Shown here: positions 6,055 through 9,908 of the stretch, one piece after another
How the letters are laid out: each line of letters begins with the position of its first letter
How positions within the stretch are numbered: the stretch's first letter is position 1
DNA from: Spirochaetaceae bacterium
GTDB lineage: Bacteria > Spirochaetota > Spirochaetia > SZUA-6 > Fen-1364
Direction: 5' to 3'
DNA length: 9,908 bases
NCBI GenBank assembly: GCA_003170115.1
Contig: PMZS01000299.1
Span: 1-9,908 of the forward strand
Notes under the pieces: generated by a model
Told to the model about the DNA's origin: nothing
The model's database searches: none
What the model saw: the letters and a program-made list of their open reading frames with translations, nothing else
Made by a program: the position numbers and the translations under genes

Positions 6055-7131
6055 TCAGCCCTTCCATTCCCGGTTGAGGTCCCGCCATGGTCCGCCGTTC
6101 TCGTAGAGCTCAGGATGCAGCACCTTCAGCCGGGGATCTTCCACCGTATCGTGCTGGAGCACCATCCACTTCGGGTAGGGCACGCCGGGGTCCGAGACCG
6201 AGTCCAGTTGTCGCATGTCCTCGGCGTCCAGCGCGAGGTCCACGGCACCGATGTTGTCATCGAGATGCTCGAGGGTCCGGGCGGCAACGATCACGCTTGT
6301 GACCGCGGGCCGCGCGAGGAGCCAGGCCAGGGCCACCCGCGCGGGAGTAGCCGAATGTCGCTCCGCGACTTTGCGCACGGCATCGATCACCGCCCATGCC
6401 TGCTCGGGATCCAACGGCACGAACACCCCTGCCTCGGAATACCGCGTGCCTCGGGGCGGCGACTTTCCCCGCTCGTACTTCCCCGAGAGGAATCCCCCGG
6501 CAAGAGGGCTCCACACGAGGATGCCGATCCCGTAGTGCTCGGCGAAGGACTGGAACTCGTGCTCGAGCCCGCGGCCGACCAGGCTGTAGTACATCTGCGC
6601 CGTGACGAACTTCTCCAGGCCGAGCCTCTCCTGGGTGTCCAGGGCGTGTGCCGCCTGCCAGGAAAGGTAATTGCTGAATCCGATGTAGCGGACCTTGCCC
6701 TGACGAACGAGATCGTCGAATGTCCGGAGTGTCTCCTCCAGCGGCGTGCTGGAGTCCCAACTGTGCACCTGGTAGAGGTCGACGTGATCGGTCTGGAGCC
6801 GCTTCAGGCTGGACTCGATTCCGCGCATGATGTTCACCCGGGTGGCGCCGCTCCTGTTGGGATTGTCGCTCATCGGCATGCGCACCTTGGTGGCGAGCAC
6901 GATCTCCTCCCGGACGCCCTTCAGAGCGTTCCCCAGGAGGGTCTCGCTCTCACCCCTCGTGTACACATCCGCCGTGTCGATGAAGTTGACGCCGCGATCC
7001 AGCGCGTGTCTCACCATGCGGGTGGTCGCCTCCTGGTCGAGACCGCCCATCCTGTTTCGTCCGAACTGCATTGTTCCCAGGGCGACCTCGCTCACGATGA
7101 GTCCCGTCCGCCCCAGCGTCCTGTACTTCAT
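6055..7131 (-). CDS. Aldo/keto reductase
   Basis: An NADPH-dependent oxidoreductase of the (beta/alpha)8 aldo/keto reductase superfamily, reducing aldehydes or ketones in the cytosol; the substrate cannot be told. The 358 residues begin MKYRTLGRTGLIVSEVALGT, typical of the bacterial AKR11/12/13-like groups. The catalytic tetrad is present: Asp52 and Tyr57 (NFIDTADVY), Lys82 (LATKVRMP) and His123 (DLYQVHSWD). GKVRYIGFSNYLSWQ and ILVWSPLAGGFLSGKY are further family marks, and a cofactor-binding SVIVAART stretch lies near the C terminus. The ~25-residue tail after the barrel (from HPELYENGG) is not recognised. ATG 7131 is set by AGGAGG (7143-7138, minus strand) six bases upstream. It follows the unknown gene at 7213-7779 by 81 bp on the same strand and may be cotranscribed with it. 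Confidence 0.94.
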   Translation of the reverse strand: MKYRTLGRTGLIVSEVALGTMQFGRNRMGGLDQEATTRMVRHALDRGVNFIDTADVYTRGESETLLGNALKGVREEIVLATKVRMPMSDNPNRSGATRVNIMRGIESSLKRLQTDHVDLYQVHSWDSSTPLEETLRTFDDLVRQGKVRYIGFSNYLSWQAAHALDTQERLGLEKFVTAQMYYSLVGRGLEHEFQSFAEHYGIGILVWSPLAGGFLSGKYERGKSPPRGTRYSEAGVFVPLDPEQAWAVIDAVRKVAERHSATPARVALAWLLARPAVTSVIVAARTLEHLDDNIGAVDLALDAEDMRQLDSVSDPGVPYPKWMVLQHDTVEDPRLKVLHPELYENGGPWRDLNREWKG

Positions 7132-7212
7132 TGGCTGCCTCCTCAGCAGAGCGTAGCGGTTGGGGGCCGCGAGGTCAACGAAAGCCGGCTGCCGCGGATG
7201 GCGTCTGCGGCG

Positions 7213-7779
7213 TCAAAGCCGCGACAACTTTTTCAGGAGAAGCTCCCGATTGGGGCCGAACCAGGCCTTCAAGTCCTCGAACATTTCAGCGGTCTCTGAT
7301 GCCGCGCCCGAGAGCACGAGCACATCGTTTCTCCAGCGGAACCACAGGCAGTGAAGCCGGTAGGGCTTGCACGCGCGCTTCTGCCGGCACTGGCTGTCCA
7401 GCATCTCGGCAAGCTCGATGTGGTTCGCGGACCCGGCGAGGTAGTACACCTCGTCATCGGCCAGGCCGAGGACCAGGCGTTGAAATCCTTCCCCCATCGC
7501 CTCGTCGTTGCGAAACCCCTCCAGCGCGATGTCCTTCGAGCCCAGCCGCAGGTCGTAGCCCTGCTCGCGCAGGAGCCGGCGCAGGGCGACGATGTCATCC
7601 CGTACGTCCTTGTAGACCTGGGGGTCAGTCCGCTTGCGCGAGAGGCGCTCGCGCCATTGGCGCATCTCATTCTCATAGCTGTCCAGGAGCTTCACCCTGC
7701 TCAGAAAGTTCGTCGTGTCGGACAGCAGCCGCCACGTGGAACTGGTGGATTCCGCAAGCCTGTTGAAAAACGTGCTCAT
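7213..7779 (-). CDS. Hypothetical protein, 188 residues
   Basis: Not recognised. The frame is probably real: its composition looks protein-like and it fills the space between the aldo/keto reductase and the kinase. There is no signal peptide or membrane segment. Residues ~28-75 are highly charged (many Arg, Glu, Asp, Lys) and probably helical or coiled-coil. Residues ~95-128 look like a mixed helix/strand region (LVLGLADDEVYYLAGS). A cluster Cys131-x5-Cys137-x6-Cys144 with nearby His143 could bind metal or form disulfides. The tail (FEDLKAWFGPNRELLLKKL) is helical. The start ATG 7779 has no good Shine-Dalgarno at normal distance, so the true start may differ, but no later Met precedes residue 39. 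It could belong to a poorly characterised family; no function is offered. Confidence 0.65.
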   Translation of the reverse strand: MSTFFNRLAESTSSTWRLLSDTTNFLSRVKLLDSYENEMRQWRERLSRKRTDPQVYKDVRDDIVALRRLLREQGYDLRLGSKDIALEGFRNDEAMGEGFQRLVLGLADDEVYYLAGSANHIELAEMLDSQCRQKRACKPYRLHCLWFRWRNDVLVLSGAASETAEMFEDLKAWFGPNRELLLKKLSRL

Positions 7780-7793
7780 TGGGTGTTGAAAAA
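7761..7793. repeat. Short direct repeat straddling the start of the hypothetical gene
   Basis: TGTTGAAAAA occurs at 7761-7770 and again at 7784-7793, 23 bp apart, on either side of the ATG at 7779-7777 (minus strand). It may be a small tandem duplication or a paired site for a regulator of the divergent genes; chance is possible. Confidence 0.3.
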
Positions 7794-7886
7794 GGTAGCC
7801 ACCCCTCCCCGGCGGGTCAAGGAGGACTCATCGCTTGCGTCCGATCCCGGCCGGTGATACCGTGAGAGGGCGGAGGGATGGACTGC

Positions 7887-9395
7887 ATGCAGACCAGCGC
7901 GAAAGTGATCGCCATGGACCTCGGCGCATCGGGGGGAAAGTGCTTCGCCGGGGTGTTCGACGAAAAGGGCTTTGCGCTCAGCGAGATACATCGCTTCAGT
8001 CACGAGCCTGCCGCCCTGTATATCGCCGACCGGACCGGCCGGGTCGAGGAGCGTTCGTACTGGGACGACCTGCTCATCTACCGCAACATCGTGGAGGGGC
8101 TTCACGCCTACCGCCGGGAAATCGGGGCCAATGCGGACTCCATCGGCATCGACACCTGGGGAGCTGACGGCGTGTTCGTGACGGAGGATGGGGTGCTTCT
8201 GGGTCCCATGTACTGCTACCGTGATCACCGGCTGGACGGGATGATCGAGCTGGTGAAGTCGAAAATGGATCCTGCCCGGCTCTACGAGATCACCGGCATC
8301 CACTTTCAGCCCTTCAATGTATCCAACCAGCTCCTCTGGTTCATGAAGAACAGGGGAGACCTTGTCCGCCGGGGCGTCCGATTCCTTCCGGCTCCCACCC
8401 TTTTCGGCTACTACCTCGGTGGCGTCACCGCGGTGGACTCCTCCTGGGCAAGCATCACCCAGCTCATGGACGCGCGCCGGAAGAAATGGAGCAGGGAAGT
8501 CCTGCGCGCACTTTCCATTCCGAGCCGGATCATGCCGAGCATCGTTGCGCCGGGGACCGTCGTCGGAGAGCTCCGGGCCGGTCTCGCCGGGTCCATCGGC
8601 ATCAACCCGGCACGGATCATCGCCGTGGGATCGCATGACACAGCCAGCGCCTTTGCCGCGGCGCCCGTCTCCAGGACTGCCTCTGCGCTCATCATCAGCT
8701 CGGGCACGTGGTCGCTGATCGGGAAGCTCCTCCCGCGTCCCCTCACCAGCCCCGAGGCCATGGCCGCCAACATGAGCAACGAGGGCGGCATCGGCAACGT
8801 GAGGTTCCTGAAAAACTGCATGGGCACGTGGCTCGTGCAGGAGCTGCGCCGTGCCTGGCGGGCGCGCGACGGACGCGAGATGGACTGGGAAGAACTGAAC
8901 CGGCTCACCGGCCAGGGCAAGCCGTTCGCGGCCACAATCGATCCCGACGACGGGGGGTTCTACAACCCGCAGAACATGGAGTCCGCAATCATGGACTTCT
9001 GCCGGCGTACGGGGCAGGAGCCGCCGGCTGACCGGGGTACCATGTTGAGGACGATCTACGAGAGTCTCGCCCTGAAGTACAGGCTGGTTTCGGAGCAGAT
9101 CGCCCAGGTGAGCGGCTCTCCGAGCTCGGTGATCCACATCGTGGGCGGGGGTTCGCGGAATGTCTTCCTCAACCAGCTCACCGCGAACGCGTGCGGAGTG
9201 AAGGTGGTGGCGGGGCCGGAAGAGGCGACCGCGGTGGGCAATGCGATGGTCCAGGCCATGGGCCTGGGGGTGTTCAAACGACTGCCCGAGGCGAAAGCGA
9301 TGATCCGGGCCGCATTTCCCATCAAGGAGTTTGTGCCGATGGAGCGAGCAACCTGGGACAAGGCCTATGCGCACTACCGGACCGTGGTGAAATGA
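7887..9395 (+). CDS. rhaB: Rhamnulokinase-like FGGY carbohydrate kinase
   Basis: Phosphorylates a ketose, most likely L-rhamnulose to L-rhamnulose 1-phosphate, with ATP; cytosolic. The protein is 502 residues from ATG 7887. It shows the two-lobe FGGY/actin-like plan: phosphate loop MDLGASGGK around Asp11, SIGIDTWGADGVFV, QPFNVSNQLLWF, VGSHDTASA with the presumed catalytic base Asp251, SSGTWSLIGK, NMSNEGG, FLKNCMGTWLVQELR, the IDPDDGGFYNP loop, and the C-terminal adenosine-binding HIVGGGSRNVFLNQLTA (GGG at 420-422). These correspond segment by segment to E. coli RhaB. ATG 7887 is preferred because GGAGGG (7872-7877) is nine bases away; ATG 7878 directly abuts that site but could use AGAGGG at 7865-7870. 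A fuculokinase or other 6-deoxyketose kinase is the main alternative. No isomerase or aldolase partner sits beside it. Confidence 0.92.
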   Translation: MQTSAKVIAMDLGASGGKCFAGVFDEKGFALSEIHRFSHEPAALYIADRTGRVEERSYWDDLLIYRNIVEGLHAYRREIGANADSIGIDTWGADGVFVTEDGVLLGPMYCYRDHRLDGMIELVKSKMDPARLYEITGIHFQPFNVSNQLLWFMKNRGDLVRRGVRFLPAPTLFGYYLGGVTAVDSSWASITQLMDARRKKWSREVLRALSIPSRIMPSIVAPGTVVGELRAGLAGSIGINPARIIAVGSHDTASAFAAAPVSRTASALIISSGTWSLIGKLLPRPLTSPEAMAANMSNEGGIGNVRFLKNCMGTWLVQELRRAWRARDGREMDWEELNRLTGQGKPFAATIDPDDGGFYNPQNMESAIMDFCRRTGQEPPADRGTMLRTIYESLALKYRLVSEQIAQVSGSPSSVIHIVGGGSRNVFLNQLTANACGVKVVAGPEEATAVGNAMVQAMGLGVFKRLPEAKAMIRAAFPIKEFVPMERATWDKAYAHYRTVVK

Positions 9396-9402
9396 GAGAG
9401 GC

Positions 9403-9430
9403 AAAAAAGCGGGGCCCCTTACGGGGCCCC
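9403..9430 (-). terminator. Intrinsic terminator of the hsp20 gene
   Basis: On the minus strand GGGGCCCC, loop GTAA, GGGGCCCC, then GC and six Ts (A-run 9403-9408 on the plus strand). It begins 25 bases after the hsp20 stop. On the plus strand the hairpin lacks a T-run, so it serves the kinase gene poorly, although the stem could still stabilise that transcript's end. Confidence 0.88.
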
Positions 9431-9455
9431 TGCACTGAGGAGGAGGGAATTACTT

Positions 9456-9881
9456 TCAGCTTGCTTTCACTTCGATGGTCTTCGGCTTTGCAGCGGGCAC
9501 TTTGGGAAAAAACAGCTGCAGAACGCCGTTCTTGAACTCCGCCGCGATTTTCTCGCGGTCCACGCCCTCGGGAAGGACGAAGCTGCGGCTGAAGTGCGTC
9601 GATGTGCGCTCGCGCAGGACGTAGCCGTTCTTCTTTTCCTCCTTCTTCTCATCCCTGTTGGAGGAGATGGTGAGCAGAGTGTTTTCCAGCTTCACCTCCA
9701 CGTCTTTCTCCGTCAGGCCCGGCAGCTCTACCTCCATGAGGTATTCAGCGTCGGTCTCCCTCACGTCGACCGGGGGAACGGCTGTCCTGCCCAGGGTCGG
9801 CATTGCGAAGAAGTCGTCGAACCAGTGAGACACATTGCCCAGCAGGTCCAGGGAATTGGGGTTGTACCGAACAAGGTTCAT
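9456..9881 (-). CDS. Small heat-shock protein, Hsp20/alpha-crystallin family
   Basis: An ATP-independent chaperone that holds unfolding proteins in large oligomers in the cytosol. The 141 residues have the usual three parts: a short N-terminal arm (WFDDFFAMP), the alpha-crystallin domain at about 35-128 (PPVDVRETDAEYLMEVELPG, GYVLRERTSTHFSRSFVLPE), and a C-terminal tail. The family motif A-x3-N-G-V-L is present as Ala114 to Leu121, and the I-x-V oligomer-anchoring motif is Ile136-Glu-Val138. ATG 9881 is chosen over the in-frame ATG at 9905 because AGGAGG (9893-9888, minus strand) lies six bases upstream of it. The promoter, including any heat-shock control element, lies beyond the right edge. 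Confidence 0.96.
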   Translation of the reverse strand: MNLVRYNPNSLDLLGNVSHWFDDFFAMPTLGRTAVPPVDVRETDAEYLMEVELPGLTEKDVEVKLENTLLTISSNRDEKKEEKKNGYVLRERTSTHFSRSFVLPEGVDREKIAAEFKNGVLQLFFPKVPAAKPKTIEVKAS

Positions 9882-9887
9882 ATCGTA

Positions 9888-9893
9888 CCTCCT
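9888..9893 (-). promoter_or_regulatory. Ribosome binding site that sets the hsp20 start
   Basis: AGGAGG on the minus strand, six bases before ATG 9881-9879. It excludes the eight-codon-longer reading from 9905. Confidence 0.85.
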
Positions 9894-9908
9894 ATTGGTA
9901 TTCATATT

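Noticed and set aside
6115..7299. 394-codon plus-strand frame opposite the aldo/keto reductase.
   Set aside because: Antisense shadow of a gene with an intact catalytic tetrad and a good ribosome binding site.
7834..7859. Possible promoter for the kinase gene (TTGCGT then TGATAC).
   Set aside because: The spacer is only 14 bp and both boxes are weak matches, so it is not reported as a promoter.
7776..9404. A 542-codon open frame on the minus strand covering the kinase gene.
   Set aside because: Exact antisense shadow of the rhamnulokinase-like gene, with low-quality composition and no motifs.

Overview
The window (about 60% GC by eye) reads as part of a bacterial chromosome from a GC-rich, probably anaerobic lineage. 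The main hint of anaerobiosis is a corrinoid-dependent methyltransferase. The taxon cannot be fixed from sequence alone, and no mobile element, CRISPR array, tRNA or rRNA was seen.

Left part (1-2974, + strand): a 5'-truncated AraC-type regulator, an L-rhamnose mutarotase (RhaM), and one polypeptide joining a UroD-type methyltransferase domain to a complete methyltransferase-type corrinoid protein. RhaM and the fusion are 22 bp apart and look like one operon. A GC-rich hairpin follows. Their association suggests, as inference only, corrinoid-dependent handling of methyl groups from an O-methylated deoxysugar.

Middle part (2999-4266, + strand): a decayed sugar operon that gene callers will miss or mis-split. 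It holds the C-terminal remnant of a SorC-type sugar-responsive regulator, a 25-codon ORF joined to its neighbours by overlapping stop/start codons at both ends, and a class II aldolase-family pseudogene. The pseudogene has an in-frame amber stop (3534-3536) and a one-base G-run frameshift (4207-4212).

Right-centre (4385-7779): a small SRPBCC/AHSA1 protein (-) divergent from D-alanine--D-alanine ligase DdlA (+). DdlA converges with 9 bp spacing on an aldo/keto reductase (-), which lies downstream of an unrecognised 188-residue protein (-).

Right end (7887-9905): a rhamnulokinase-like FGGY kinase (+), an intrinsic terminator oriented for the opposite strand, and a small heat-shock protein of the Hsp20 family (-).

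Rhamnose-type functions (mutarotase, kinase, a broken aldolase-family gene, AraC and SorC regulators) are thus scattered over about 9 kb and interrupted by housekeeping genes. No isomerase, intact aldolase or transporter is visible, so any complete pathway depends on genes outside the window.
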